DNA of 64,000 bases from Cristatella mucedo (GCA_009760855.2 WPIO01000158.1:622501-686500), one strand, 5' to 3'; shown: positions 24,372 to 35,893, counted from the stretch's first letter. Numbers and translations: made by a program. The notes: a model not told the origin generated them from the sequence alone.

Positions 24372-24764
24372 ATGGCCGGGGAGGGTGACTCGAGCGGGCT
24401 GCCAAATGGACGCTCAGCGACCGGGCGGACCAAAAGCAGCAGGAGAAGCCTTGCTGCTAGCCACAGAAGTGGTGGCGGCAGCGGCTCTCGCCCCGATGCT
24501 GCAGCGGCTGAGGCAGGGCACGATGCCAGCCCCTCATCAAAGAGAGACACCGGGCCGAGTGCCGGTGCCGAGTGCAAAGCATCTGTCTCCAAGAAAAGTG
24601 ACCGGCGGCCATCGAGCCGAGCTGCAAAAACTCGACGTCGAGCGCCTGCAAACCGCAGGCGAACTACATCGGCAGCCGCCGCCACTGCCGCCTTGACTTC
24701 GGCGGCTGCAGCGCCAGACGAGCAGACCGTCAGTTCTACTTCTCCTCCTGTGCCACCAGAGCAG
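24372..24764 (+). CDS. Probable upstream coding exon of the ZNF608/609 (scribbler)-like gene
   Basis: An open frame from an ATG with G at -3 and +4 runs 131 codons to a consensus splice donor (GAGCAG/GTAAGC, GT at 24765). The exon ends in phase 0, which matches the phase-0 acceptor of the next recognised exon at 27844. The peptide is low-complexity and rich in Ser, Arg, Lys and Ala (SGLPNGRSATGRTKSSRR near the start, KKSDRRPSSRAAKTRRRAP in the middle). This resembles the Ser/Lys-rich N-terminal linker of ZNF609 in composition but not in alignable sequence. The frame is open upstream to a stop at 24339, so it could be a first coding exon or an internal exon with a weak acceptor near 24345. The acidic N-terminal block typical of the family (SGDEWDIGVG-like) is not here. 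Assignment rests on donor, phase and position only. Confidence 0.45.
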
Positions 24765-25387
24765 GTAAGCAGGCCGCGAGCCGAGTTCGCTTATCTCGCC
24801 ATCCGCCGGCCGCCACCGCCACCGAGGCAGCCAGATTCTGCCTCCCGAAGCTCTCTCTGGCTATCTAGGGTGACTTGGGCACATATTAGTGACGAAATCG
24901 GTCGCGCTGCGAATGGTCACCGCTCAGCCGCGCTCTTCGTTGTCATGCTTCGCACTTGCCACCGAACTTGCTCCGAAATCGGGTGAGATGAGATTCCCTT
25001 CTCCTGCGCCGGCCCCCCCACACACACACCTCCCCGTCCCGTATAGGTCAGGGTTGCCTGGTAGGCCGCCTGCATGCTGCAAGCTTTCCGAATATAGTTG
25101 GTCGAAATGCATACATAGCATACTCCACAGAGATGTCGAGGGGTTCATGTTGAAAGCAAACGTACATGTGTGTATTTGTGTCGTAAGTGTAGGCCCAGAA
25201 AAGTGGACCAGGTTAGAGCCCAAGCAAGGATCTCATGAATTATGCACATAAGTACGCCACTACGATTTTTGTAGATTTGAAGTCGGGTTTCATTCTAGCA
25301 TTGCTGGCATTCACTGTGCAGGCAAAAATTGGTGTCCAGGCAAATACTACTTGTGGCCTGAATTCCATTCCATAGGCCGATCGTCTG

Positions 25388-25505
25388 CTAGGGAATCTGT
25401 CAGCTGTCTAGTGGTCAGTGTTATTAAACCTTAACCTTTTGGCCTCGGGTTCAAATCCTGCCGGCTTTAAAAAGTTGCACCTATCCCTTGATAAAGAAAC
25501 GATTC
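25388..25505 (+). mobile_element. tRNA-like SINE fragment
   Basis: CTGTCTAGTGGTCAGTG (A-box-like) and CTCGGGTTCAAATCC (B-box) at tRNA-like spacing, followed by non-matching DNA. It could be a separate SINE family or a tRNA pseudogene. Confidence 0.45.
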
Positions 25506-25770
25506 CAAGTGGTTTGCAGGGCTTTAGCGGCAAAACACTGATTGCATGCAATGTCACGGCCTCAAAAAATGCTGCTGTCGTGGTCTGAACGATGCATCCG
25601 ATGCCTGCAAATGTGGTCACCAAGACGGCCTATATTGGTGTAGTGCCTCCGGGTGGCTTCTTCATACACCATTAAGCACCTGTCCTTCCCTTCCTTTCTT
25701 CTTCACTTTCCTAGTCCTTTTCCTGCCAACTGGCAGCTGGGGCCAGATTTCGGCACTCTGGCCAGTACAG

Positions 25771-26365
25771 CAACAATAACAATAATAATAATAATAATAC
25801 ACTTGATAAAGCGCCCTCAGAGAACCAAATCTCTTTCTAGATGCTTTACATTTGCTGCAAAGGAAACACGATTGAATGGTGAGTGGGGTAATGCTTGATA
25901 AACAACATGAATAACATGGTTAGGGGTGACATGCTCAGGGTCAGCATGCAAGTGTGGTTAGTGGCAGCATGCACAGTGTCAGCACTTATGAGCACATAAA
26001 GGACGAATCACAGAGACCCACTAAATGCTTTTATAAATAGGTGTTTTTAAGTTCTTTTTAAATTTGGTCAAGTCAGGGGATGTCGTGACGCAAGTCGGGA
26101 GTGAGTTCTAGGCTCGGGTAGTATACGAACTAAATGCACGGTCTCCGATTTGAGGTTTTTATGAGATATTTGTAAACAGTTAGATTTCGAAAAGTGGTGG
26201 TACGATGCTTAGCCCTGTGGGGGAGTAGATCTGATAGGTGGGTTGGAGCCAAAGAATGAAGTGACCTAAAAGTGAGCGACAAAACCTTGAAGTCGATCCG
26301 TTGCTTGACTGGTAGCCAGTGCAGGTCGGCGAGAAGTGCTGTGAGGTGTGTACAATGCCACCGGC
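25771..26365 (-). mobile_element. L2-clade LINE 3' fragment
   Basis: On the minus strand it reads ADLHWLPVKQRIDFKVLSLT, then FRSLHSLAPTHLSDLLPH, then the L2 3' UTR. The (ATT)n tail lies at the left (25771-25799). Frames are broken. It lies in intron 1 of the ZNF608/609-like gene, antisense to it. Confidence 0.88.
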
Positions 26366-27159
26366 GCTCCTCCGATCGCCCTGCGTCCTGCCCTGGCATG
26401 CCTGCTGCTGTCAACAGTTTCCAGTGCTGTACAGCGCCTGAGCAGAACGACGCCTTCCCCTCAAACCCAGGGAAGTGAGCAGTCCCCTACTTCGGCTGCG
26501 GTGCCGGTTGCTGGCTTGTTGTGTTGGTGTTGTGCGCCTTGAGGGGGGGGGCTGTCGGGTTCGACAATTCTCGGCACCCGGCCTCTCTCCGCTGGTGTGT
26601 GGCCAGTTTGTTGACGACCTCTTGTCTTGTCGATTCAGGCTGCCCAGCTTGCTCCTGCGACCTGTGACCCCAGAGTGCAGCATCCGGCTGCATCTCAGGC
26701 ACTCGAGCTCAATGGCTCTTTGGGCCTGCCCCTGCCCTTAGCACTAGCACCCAGTGCTCCGTGCTGCCATATGTCCTGTATCGCCCTACCACTTACCTCG
26801 TGTGTGCATTTGCGTCGGTACACACACGCACGCACGCACAACACGTGCACACACACACACACACTGCTCCCCCTACGAAGTCGGGCCAGCAGCTGTAAGT
26901 TCCCATCATGCTCTCAGCAGGCTGTGGCCTGGGTCACGTGCATTCTGCCGCTTCATCCCCTGGCTTCCGCCGGTTCATCCTCTTGCGCTTACGATGCTTG
27001 CCGAGGCTAAACTTGATTTAAAGTGCGCTCTACATACAGCTTAGCCTGCCGTCTTAGTCTTCTTTTCCTTCTTCACCGCTTGAACAGGCTGTGCCATGCA
27101 AAAACCTTTTGCTCTGCTTCCAATCCCTTGGTCCTCCCTGCCTGCTTGCCCGCCTGTCT

Positions 27160-27395
27160 CTTAATAATAATAAGAATAATATTCCGTTGGTATAGCACCC
27201 TAAGAGAACTTAATCTCTATCCAGGTGTTTTATAACTAAGAGAATCATCACCGAAGGGTTAGTTACATGGACCCTATCTAGCAAGCAAACATAAAGGCAA
27301 AGAATGATGTAGCCTAGCCGAGCATGCTAAAGCTAACATGACGACACTCATGGCCACCGGTTAGTAAGACCAGTGGCTGGTAGGTAGCATGCACT
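27160..27395 (-). mobile_element. L2-variant 3' tail (subfamily 2)
   Basis: Begins with AATAATAATAAG and GTATAGCACCCTAAGAGAAC, then a 3' UTR (GGGTTAGTTACATGGACC, GCTAACATGACGACACTC, GGTTAGTAAGACC) that differs from the main L2 UTR but closely matches the copy at 54775-55055. It is an intronic, minus-strand fragment. No protein-coding part is retained. Confidence 0.7.
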
Positions 27396-27843
27396 GAATC
27401 GTGCACAGTTACGTTTGCAAGGCTCACCAGAGCAAAACAAAACCATGAAATGGGACCTAGGGAAACCTGACCTGCTCTTGCTGCTGTTGTGCTGACCAGG
27501 CAGGTTGCCCCGTCTGCATTCGTGTTGGTGATAGTGTGGTGCGATGCTCGTTCGCCGGACTCGTCCCGGTCGTCTGCTAGCCGAACCGCGTGCTCTCAGC
27601 ATTTGGCCCAAAAGGTCTTGCGAATAGTGCCTCGGCCACGAGTTACCACTGTCCGAGCCACTAAGCCAAAAGGCAGGCGGCCCAAATTGCTTCTGTGGCT
27701 GCTGCTGCTGCAGACATTGCCCTGCCGCCGTCTTTCCCTAGCAAACTGGCTGCTCAGTCGATCTTTGGTGTGGCGGCAGCCGAGCTTGGCCGGCTGTCTG
27801 CAGCCAATTAAGTGGCCCCTTGATGCCAATGCTGGCTCCTCAG

Positions 27844-28141
27844 GCCGATCGCCACGAACCGGCCCGAGTCTTGACCGAGCAGCAGCAGCAGCTGGGTCTG
27901 AGGCAGGAAGCACTGCTGCCGCAGCAGCCGCCTGACGTCGCGGCCCAGCAGACCGAGCTTGCTGAGGAGGTCGAGCAGGAGGGAGAGGTGGAGGTGAAGG
28001 CTGAACCGGAGGAGCACGAGGTCGAGCAGCAGCAGAACAGGAGGAGCGTGGGCGTGCTCACCGACGCCGACTGTCTGGGGCCTTGCGAGCCGGGCACGCA
28101 CGTCAACCTGGACGGCATCGTGTGGCAAGAGACGGCCAATG
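27844..28141 (+). CDS. ZNF609: ZNF608/609 (scribbler)-like exon: start of conserved block
   Basis: The frame begins after an AG at 27842-27843 and ends with a donor GT at 28142 in phase 1. The first two thirds are Gln- and Glu-rich ([29 protein letters not shown]). The last third reads [20 protein letters not shown] followed by [15 protein letters not shown], which lines up with the invariant segment of vertebrate ZNF608/ZNF609 and insect scribbler. These are nuclear proteins linked to transcriptional regulation (scribbler/Brakeless acts as a co-repressor; ZNF609 binds cohesin-loader/Integrator components). That function is family knowledge, not shown here. The 3' boundary is certain because the codon split by the intron (G/GC, Gly) restores the family sequence. 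The 5' boundary is inferred from phase. If the 24372 start is right, this exon spans model residues 132-230 and part of 231. Confidence 0.9.
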
Positions 28142-28388
28142 GTGAGCGCGTGCTGCTCGATGCTTAAGCTCTCGCGCGCCGGCTGCCTTGCCGCATCCGG
28201 CCTCCCTCCCCCTCACCGCCCGCCTGCGACTGCCTCTCCTGCGACTCTCCTGCCGAGCTGCTGTCTTGTTGCTCGTTGCTGATCGTGCTGCGGTCGCTTC
28301 TCGCCTCGCTGCTCCTCTCTTCCATGCTGCTGCTGCTGTTGCCGCTGCCTCGTACTCTCTTTTTGAGCTGGCGCATAACCCTTGATAG
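28142..28388 (+). other. Intron 2 of the ZNF608/609-like gene
   Basis: A short 247-bp intron, phase 1, starting GTGAGC and ending TGATAG. It is pyrimidine-rich (many CTGCC/CTCCT blocks). No transposon is seen in it. Confidence 0.85.
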
Positions 28389-28476
28389 GCGTTTTGGTCA
28401 TTAACGTGACTTGGCGGGGCAAGACATACATGGGCACGCTGCTGGACGCCACCAAGCACGACTGGGCACCTCCGAG
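28389..28476 (+). CDS. ZNF609: ZNF608/609 (scribbler)-like 88-bp exon: conserved core
   Basis: The exon encodes (G)[19 protein letters not shown] then [10 protein letters not shown], almost residue for residue the ZNF608/609 core that follows the GIVWQET motif. It enters in phase 1 (GC completes a Gly codon) and leaves in phase 2 (AG plus G of the next exon gives Arg), with a CCGAG/GTGAGC donor. The match is strong and continuous with the preceding exon, so the gene family is secure. This segment is too short to appear as a stand-alone ORF and is found only by following the family motif across the intron. Confidence 0.94.
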
Positions 28477-29572
28477 GTGAGCTGCAAGCTCGGTGGCCGG
28501 CATCGTTAGCAGCCATGCGAGGGACGCCTTGTGGGGCATCACACGGGCTAGTTGATTCATTCAATCTCTTGCCCCCTCACGCGATCCTGTGGGCATCGTT
28601 GGGCCCAAGCATCGCTATGGCGATCGATGCTTCGATACCGAGCGTTTTTGCATTTCACTTCGAATGTCGGCTTCGAGGCAGACAGGTTACTGTCGGAATG
28701 TGACAAATGCAAGCTGGGCGAGCAGGCAGCAGCAGCAGCCTGTGCTGTTAGTGCGATGCTGCCATCTCGCGACGGCATCGGCTCAAGCCTTCCTCCCCCA
28801 CCCCACCATCGAAGCTGCTTGCATCTTTACATTTTCTGAATTGAGATTATTGTATTTCAAACCGAAGCCTATCTGCCGACTGTATTCCTTCCTCATTCGC
28901 ACGAGCCGTTGCATAGCAAGTCTTATCTTGGCAGCCACTTTACTGCGTAGTTTGCATCGCCAGCCGCTTGCGCCAGCGGCTTGAATGGTTCTGGTTTCGG
29001 TTCTGGCCTACCCTGTTCGGCCAGCCATGCCGCTATCCTCAGTGCCCTTTGAAGAAGCAGCGCTGCGTTTTCTCTCCTTTTTGGTAACTCGACACCTCGG
29101 TCGTACGGTGTTTGCTTTTGCTGGAGCCCTTGCAGGTGCCGGCTCTCTACTGCCGAATGCCCAGTTGTTCACTATGGTTGCATTATTGTCACATCGCACT
29201 GCTGGGCTGGTGGGGATGCGATGCAATGCCTATCCAGCTATGCAGGAGAGCTGCTCTATAGGCTGCCACAGCCATTACCAGCTGCAGCTAATCTCGTGAA
29301 TCAGGGGCACCTGTGGCTCACCAGCTAACCAACCCCCCCCCCCTTCACTCCTACCGTGGGCTGATTCATTGCTTCTAAGCTGGGCTTGCTCACCGAGGGT
29401 GGACTGTGCAGCAGCTGAGCTGCTGCTGCCACCTCGAAGCCCCCATGGCTCCTACACTTGCCACCCGGTATTTTAAGTCGAGCTGCTAGCAGTGCCGCCA
29501 CTTTTCTGAGAACTCACGTCTGACTGTCGGTCGGGGGTACCTCTGGATTGCCGAGCTTTACCCTTCCCTTCT

Positions 29573-29639
29573 GTCTCTGTCTCTGTCTCTCTCTGTCTCT
29601 GTCTCTCTCTGTCTCTCTCTCTCTGTCTCTGTCTCTCTG

Positions 29640-29673
<34 letters not shown>

Positions 29674-29680
29674 TCATTCA
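29573..29680. repeat. TCTCTG/CT microsatellite
   Basis: Alternating CTGTCTCTGTCT and CT units on the + strand, inside intron 3 of the ZNF608/609-like gene. Confidence 0.95.
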
Positions 29681-29784
29681 CTCCCACTTCCTCTCTCTCC
29701 TTCACCCTTTCCTTCACTCTCTCACCCTCTCTCTCCCCCTTAAGCTGTTCTTCCTCACTATCGTTCTCTCTCTTCCTCTTATAA

Positions 29785-29972
29785 AAAGTTAGCCGATTTT
29801 ACAGCCTCACATTTATCGAGCGGCAGAACCCATAACTGTAACTGAACCATAGCTGCTGTCACCACTTGCGGTGGCAGTAAAAGGTCGCCCACTGTGGGAC
29901 ACTCGAACCCCCAGCCTGCATTGTGAAGAGCGAGCACCTTAGCTCTGGGCTAAGACCCACCCAACTGTCGAC
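29785..29972 (-). mobile_element. SINE-A copy
   Basis: Reverse complement shows the tRNA-like head (B-box from ACACTCGAACCCCCAGC, A-box region CTTAGCTCTGGGCTAAG) and the body (TTAGCCGATTTTACAGCCTC). It lies in intron 3 of the ZNF608/609-like gene, antisense, and carries a small internal insertion compared with other copies. Confidence 0.75.
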
Positions 29973-30417
29973 GACGGGTTGCAACTAAGACTTTGCGGCC
30001 ATCTTCAGATCGATGAGTCGGTGACTCGTCGTTCATACGTATGCAATTGCATGCACCCTTACAACAGCATGCTGTGCTAGGATTTTATCAGTCGGGCTTC
30101 ATCTGAAATCGTTTGGTGGCTTCTGCATTTGCTCCTGGACTCAGTTGGTCCTGATTCAATTCCAGAGACCGCTGAAGTGTTTGTCGAGCCCGGTGTTGGC
30201 CGTGTGGTTTGGGGTGGCAGCATACTTTGCTGAGTAGGTGGATGAGGTGAAAAATAGTAATAATGGCAAATGCATTTGTATTGCACCGAATGGGAGTTGG
30301 ATATCTTGCTTTGCACTTTAATTTTCCTTGAAACGAAGCAGGTTAACTGAATAGCATCAGGAACGTGTTCAATTGCACGCGAGGAACGATTCGCATTTGC
30401 CAACTTTATCAAGTGTA

Positions 30418-30815
30418 TTATTATTATTATTATAGTAATAATAGTAATAGTAGCGCCTATGCATTTATATATTGTTATTATAGTAATAATAGTAATAGTA
30501 ATGGTTATGCATTTATATAGTGCCCTCAGATAACTCAAATCTCTTTCTAAGCACTACATTTGCTGCAAAGGAAGCACGATCGAATAGTTAGTGGTAGCAT
30601 GCTCAATGTTAGCTAGCAAAGCATGGTTAGAGGTGCCGTGCTCAGGGTCAGCATGCAAATATAGTTAGTGGCAGCATGCACAGTGTCAGCATAAGCACAC
30701 AAAGGACGAATCACATGGACCCACTAAATGCTGTGATAAATAGATACATTTTTAGTTTCTTTTTCTTTTAAGTGGCGTCAAGTCATAGGATGTCGCGACG
30801 TCTTGACAATTGACG
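30418..30815 (-). mobile_element. L2 3'-UTR fragment
   Basis: Two (TTATTA/GTAATA)-type tails (30418-30500) precede the reverse complement of the L2 3' UTR (AACTCAAATCTCTTTCTAAG, GGACGAATCACATGGACCCA). Similarity fades near 30815. It is intronic (intron 3), antisense to the host gene. The duplicated tail suggests one insertion next to another. Confidence 0.8.
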
Positions 30816-31124
30816 ATCGTATGTCATTCCTGTATTGTAGGTCTTGAATTTGGAAATTAGAGTAGTGGGTTGATATTCCGAAGAAATGCTTGCAAAGCTG
30901 GCCATCCGACATTCCAACACAGCCGGTCTGCATGCAAAGCAGGAGGCCTCCTACGTAGTCTACAGTGAGCCGCCTTTGGCAAGCTCGGCCAGCTGTTACG
31001 CCTGCATATAGATCACAGGAAATTGACTGCAGGTGTTAGTTGACTGCCGGTAATTTATCAAGTTCTTAAGCTGGGCTGGAAAATTCCATGTAGGCCAGCA
31101 GCTGTAGGGCACAGTACCTGTTAA

Positions 31125-31600
31125 TCTTTTTGTCTCTCGGCTTAAGCATTTTCGTCATACTCAGAGGCAAATGGCTCTTCAGGGTTCTGCCAATCACCTT
31201 TAGGTCCCCCTTAAGTCTGTTGCTCTCTGCCTACCTATCTGAGAATACTTCCTAATCAGGCTTACCGTTGCACTACCGCTCATCTGACTCGGGTCGTTTG
31301 TTTGTGCCTCTAAACGAATCTCAAATCCCCCAGAAAGCATGATTTCAGGGTCGGATGTTCCCAAAGGCTGGAAATAACTACCGGCTGACATCGTGTCATC
31401 TCCTGAGTTGTTGACGTTTTTCTTAAAAGGAGACTACAACCATACACGTTCCTCTCAGGTCCTCTGCATGTTTGCACATTGAAGAGTTGTTTAGGTTACT
31501 ACCCAATCGACATGCTTCTTTTACAGTGTATTTAAAATAATGCCAAGAAAGAGATTTAGCACTCAAGGGTGTTATGAAACTGTTCAAGTATTACTATTAT
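31125..31600 (+). mobile_element. Decayed L2 coding remnant
   Basis: Heavily mutated but collinear with the L2 C-terminus. It has CTTTAGGTCCCCCTTAAG (for TFRSL), CTCTAAACGAATCTCAAATC (for TNLKSF), GTTCCCAAAGGCTGGAA (PKAWN) and an end with AAGAAAGAGATTTAG and short ATT units. Clearly older than the other copies. Confidence 0.65.
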
Positions 31601-32664
31601 TGTAATTAATTCTATATTAAGAGCTATTCCCCACGACTGAACTGATAACACAAGGCCATACGACCCCATATGTTGTCGGCTCACAATCAGCGCTGATTAG
31701 CATTCGGCATTTAGCTGGCCTCACTGGGCGTTAGCCAAGTTTTGTTAATCTACCCTCGTGGGAATTTGGCCGATGATGTGCATGTGCGTATGTGTGTATG
31801 TGTTCGATCCCACAGGCTGTAGCATCGAAAGCACGGGGCTTGGACGATGTTTGCTTGTGCACTTTTTCTGTACGGCCAGCCACTCGAGCTCGCTGTGCAG
31901 TGTGCATTCGCCGATTTCGAGCCTCGTCTTTCCCTATTTTGAAGTCCAACCTTCAGTGCCGGCTGGGTCGCAGTGTTGGCAAATGGCGTTTGTCAAAACA
32001 AAAACGAATATAAATATGCTAATGCCGTCAGCCAGGTTTCTGCAGCTCTGTACCACCTCAGGGAGATATCGTTTGGCTCGAAAATATGACGAAATGTGTC
32101 ATGCCGTTTCCGGGAGTTGAACCGTGGCCTCTGAAGCCTTAGGTGAGATTTCTTTCAACTCAACTCATTTCGACCTAGGACCGAGGCCACCGCTGCTCTC
32201 CAATGTTTGACGAAGTGCCACGTCCTCACAGATTTCTCTGTGTAATAGAGTGTAATTAAGTGCCCAGACTAAATAGGGAAGCTTTGAGATGGTTCTTAAT
32301 CAGTGGCCCACGTGAGGTGTGTTGCATGACAACGCTAAATAGCAGTCTTTCACCGAATGCATCACACTAGTCAAATTGGCATGCCCACTGTTGCAGATGC
32401 GTCACAAGCCGCATCATAGACTTGCTGTTCACTGTGTTGCGAATCGTGAAAGTGGATGGCTGGCTGCCAGGCTTGGCCAGGTGCTGGCAAGCCAACACAA
32501 ATGCATCATGCTTGCTGTCCGGTGCCAGAGGCTCAAGTTTTTTGCTGCATTGGCACGCTAGCCAGCCTGCGCCCTATGTCGCCAGCACTTTCCCTTTAGC
32601 GCTTGATCGCTGACCAGCGGTTGCTCCGTGCGTTCACTGCTTTCTTCTGGCGCTCGCGCTGCAG

Positions 32665-35600
32665 GCTCCAGTGCGAATCGCCAAGCAGCGACGCTGAGAC
32701 CAGAATGTCGAAAAGTCGCATCAAGCGGAGACCCACTCTGAGCGCGACCTTCCAGGACATCAGCGAGCGAAAGCTGCGGCGGCAGTGCCGCAGCAGCGGC
32801 TCGCAGTCCGAGCTGCAAGCGGCCCCTGCCAGTGCCGATCGCACCGCGCCCGCTGGCACCAAGAGAAAGGTGAAGCCGGCAGCGGCAGTGGCGGTAGCAG
32901 GAGGCGAGGCTGCCGGCGGCGACGCAGCGGTTTCGGACCGCGGCCCGGCAGGTGGCGACGGCCAGCCCAACGGCGAGCGCAGCCACTGCTCGACGGCGAA
33001 GAGGCGACGCCGGTCCAGCTCGTGTGGCTTCGGCGCCAATGGAGGCATCAGCCGCATGGCTGCGGTCCCCGGGGAAGCGCCGCACGTGAACTACCTGCCC
33101 TGCCCTGAGCCGGGCTGCACGAGGAAGTACCGTCAGACGTCGAGCCTGCGTCACCACTTGCGCCAGGTGCACCGGCCGCTGAAGGCCGGCGACGATGACG
33201 GGGTCGCAGCAGCCTCCGGCAGCAGTGGCAGCAGCGACGGCGCATCGGCAGTCTGCTCGCCAGCGGACGACGCTCCGGGCAACGCGATGACAGCGCTACA
33301 GCAGCAGCAGCAGCAGACGGCTCTCGTGTCGGCCAGGAGCTGCGCTCGGCTTTCGAAGGAGCGAAAGCGACTGTCGCGCTCCAGCAGCAGTGCCAGCCCC
33401 GAAGCAGCTTCGGCAGCTGTAGCATCCAGCTGCAAGAGCGAGCGAGAGGACCCCGCGGCAGCAGTGGCGGGTTTGGCCGCGTCGGCCGATGCTGCCGAAA
33501 CGCGACTGCGCGGCTCCAGATCCTGTCGCCTGCCGCGCAGTTGCACAGCACCCGACGACATCGATGGCACCGATGACAATTGCAGCGACAGAGACGTTCT
33601 CCAAGGCGGGAGCGGTGCGGCTGCCATCGCTTTCGAGCCTGCCTCGCCGATGCCATCGGCGACAGCCGGACCGGCTGGCGTCTGCGCGCCGTCGGACGAG
33701 ATGCCCACTTCCATCGCCGCCGTCTCTCCGAAAGCGAGTGGCGAGCGAGGCGCGTGCGGCACGGCGCCAGCTGATGCGAGCAAGGCCTCGCCGCCGTCGG
33801 CTGCCGTTGTCGAGGCGACCACATCGCAGCCGTCGTTGCCGGAAGCGACGATGCGGTTAGACGTGGGCGGCGATGCCTGTGTGCTTGGCCGTCCGGCCGT
33901 CGTCTCGCTGCCGTCACCCGATGCTTTCTCGACTCGGGGTGCGGCGGAGACGGCTGCAGCCGTTTGTGGTGCTGCCATCGCTGCGCCCGGCCATTCGATC
34001 GCCGACGGCTGCAGCCGACTGCCGAAGAAGCCAGACCGGGATCGCGAGGAGGAGGTGGAGGAGGTCCGAAGATGCAAGCCCGAAGGCGAGGCGCCTCCGC
34101 CATTGCAGTTCGCCGCTGCCGCCAATGTCGATGCTGCGCAGGCTCGTAGGGTTGAGCTCGGGGCTCGCGGCTGCAGCAGCTGGCTGCCAGCGCAGCAGCA
34201 GCTGCCAGCGCAGCAGCAGCTGCGGCAGCCGAAGCTCGCCCGACGCCGCCCGCGGGACACCTCCGGACAGGCGGCCGCTGTCCGAGCGGCCGCAGCAGCA
34301 GCTGCCGCCGAAAAGGAGCTGGCTGGCGGCGTCTACTCCGACGTGTCCGACGAGGGACTGCTGGCCGAGTCGGATGCTCGGCCCAGCGAGCTCCGTGCTG
34401 CCATCAGGGCCAAGGATGAGCTTCAGCGGCAGCAGCTGCAGCAGCAGCAGCATCTTAGAGGTCCGCTTCCGGCCGGCTGCTCCCAGTTTGCCTATCCGGT
34501 CGTCGCCGTCAGTCCGAGGAAGGCGGACAGGAGCGAGAGCATGCATGCGCCGTCGGCGATGTCGAGCGACGGGGCAGTAGAAGTGCCCGCCAGTCCTTTT
34601 CTGGGAAGGCCGGTCTCTCGCGGGCTGCCGAAGAGGCCACGTTCCGGAGAAGCGGTCGAGGCGGCTGTCCGAGCCGGCAGCCGTGGCGGTAGCGGCGGCG
34701 GCACACTTGGCGATTCAGAGCGGCTGGCGGCGCTGGAGTCTTACTATCGCCAGCAGCAGCTGCCGCCGTTCGGCCTGCCCTACTACCCTTGGGCGGGCCC
34801 TGCTCCGCTGTCACCGTACGAGGACGCCGCGGCAGCGGCGGCGGCCTCGTCGTTTCTGCAACTCATGGACTGGCGAGCCAAGTCTCTGGAAAGGCACGGC
34901 GTCGACAGCCTCTTCGGCCGCGCCAGCACACCCAGCAGCTGTGCTGGCATGCCGGATGGCGGCGGATTCTGCCACTACTCGGGCTGGGAGCAGATGTCTC
35001 CTAATGTAGCCATGCCGCTGGACATGCACGCGTCCAGGTACGAGGTGCTGAGGGAAAGCATAGAGCTGAAAAGCCAAATGTCGCGGTTGCCCAGCCCTCG
35101 AGGTGGCCGGAGCAGCGGCGGCGGAGTCTCTCAGCAGCCGCAGTTGCTGCAGGGATTAGCCACCAAACCGCCGGGCGGCTCGCCGTGCGACTCCGAGTCC
35201 AGCTTGTCGTCGACGGCGTCGTCGTCTGCTTCGTACAGGAAGCAGCAGCAGCAGCAGAGGCAGCGCGCGCATCCCGCCGTCGCCTCACCGACGCCTGACC
35301 ACCGTGCTCCGATGGCTGTCGCCCATGGCGACTCGGCGCCGCCGAGCGGGAGCCCGCTGCAGCGCTCCTCTGTCGTCGTCCCTGGCAGCGGCAGCAGCAG
35401 CCGGTGCGTCGGTGCTGCGCCCTCGCTGCCGCTAGACTGCGCTGCCGTCGCGCGCCGACCGGCGGCGCAGGGTCCACCGCCTGCTCGGTCGGTCCAGCAG
35501 TGGAGCCGGCAACTGGCGGGCGGCGGCGGGATGGGCACGCCGCCTCCGCTGCCGGTCGGCTGGCCCGTGGACCGCGCCTGCCCGGCGCCCGCCTTTGCCT

Positions 35601-35893
35601 CGTCGAGGCTGTCGCCACTCGACGGCTCGCCGCCGCCGCTGCCACCGCCGCAGTCGGCTTCCACGGCTGCCTGCACCGCTGCTGCTGCCGTGCCCAAGGG
35701 CTCGGCCATGGCCGCCGCCGCCACCTCTGCAGACGACAAGAAGGTGGTCGGCTTCGTGGGCTCGGCCTCTGCGGAGCTGTACCCCCAGCTCGTGCCAGCA
35801 GCTGTGGCAGCCATAGACAGCCGAGTGTTGGATGCGGCTGCCTGCAGGCTACGCCAGCACAAGATACACGAGCTGGGCGACGTGGCCTTGTAA
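32665..35893 (+). CDS. ZNF609: ZNF608/609 (scribbler)-like 3.2-kb exon with C2H2 finger and C-terminus
   Basis: After the TGCAG acceptor the frame reads R-LQCESPSSDAETRMSKSR, matching the FCDSPTSDLEM segment that follows WAPPR in ZNF609. It stays open for 1,075 codons. A single C2H2 finger (C-X4-C-X12-H-X4-H, codons at 33101-33172, starting CPEPGC and ending RQVH) is the family's lone finger. YSDVSDEG at 34334-34357 matches the family's YSDISDAG. The C-terminus (SRVLDAAACRLRQHKIHEL) matches the LD-x-LQQHA region and ends at TAA 35891-35893. Between motifs the protein is Ala/Ser/Pro-rich with short polyQ tracts (about 33298-33315, 34190-34225, 34420-34450, 35240-35260) and an Ala run near 34300. 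Model length is about 1,335 residues against about 1,400-1,500 in human paralogues. The exon is GC- and CpG-rich compared with its flanks. Long minus-strand ORFs over it are shadows. Confidence 0.95.

Larger units (their letters stand above)
24765..27843 (+). other. Putative intron 1 of the ZNF608/609-like gene
   Basis: About 3.1 kb between the GTAAGC donor and a CTCCTCAG acceptor. It contains a tRNA-like SINE fragment near 25.39 kb, a minus-strand L2 3' fragment (25771-26365), a CA-rich stretch near 26.82-26.86 kb and an L2-variant tail (27160-27395). A pyrimidine-rich acceptor-like site (cgattcag) at about 26637 is followed by an open frame that could be an unrecognised exon, but nothing in it is diagnostic. 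Confidence 0.4.
28477..32664 (+). other. Intron 3 of the ZNF608/609-like gene
   Basis: About 4.2 kb, phase 2, from GTGAGC to a CGCGCTGCAG acceptor. It carries a CT/TCTCTG microsatellite (29573-29680), a minus-strand SINE-A (about 29785-29972), a minus-strand L2 tail (30418-30815) and a decayed plus-strand L2 coding remnant (31125-31600). The last kilobase (31600-32660) shows no element or gene I can recognise. Confidence 0.85.

Noticed and set aside
33048-34260. 351- and 369-codon minus-strand ORFs
   Set aside because: Antisense shadows of the GC-rich coding exon of the ZNF608/609-like gene, where stop codons are rare in every frame.
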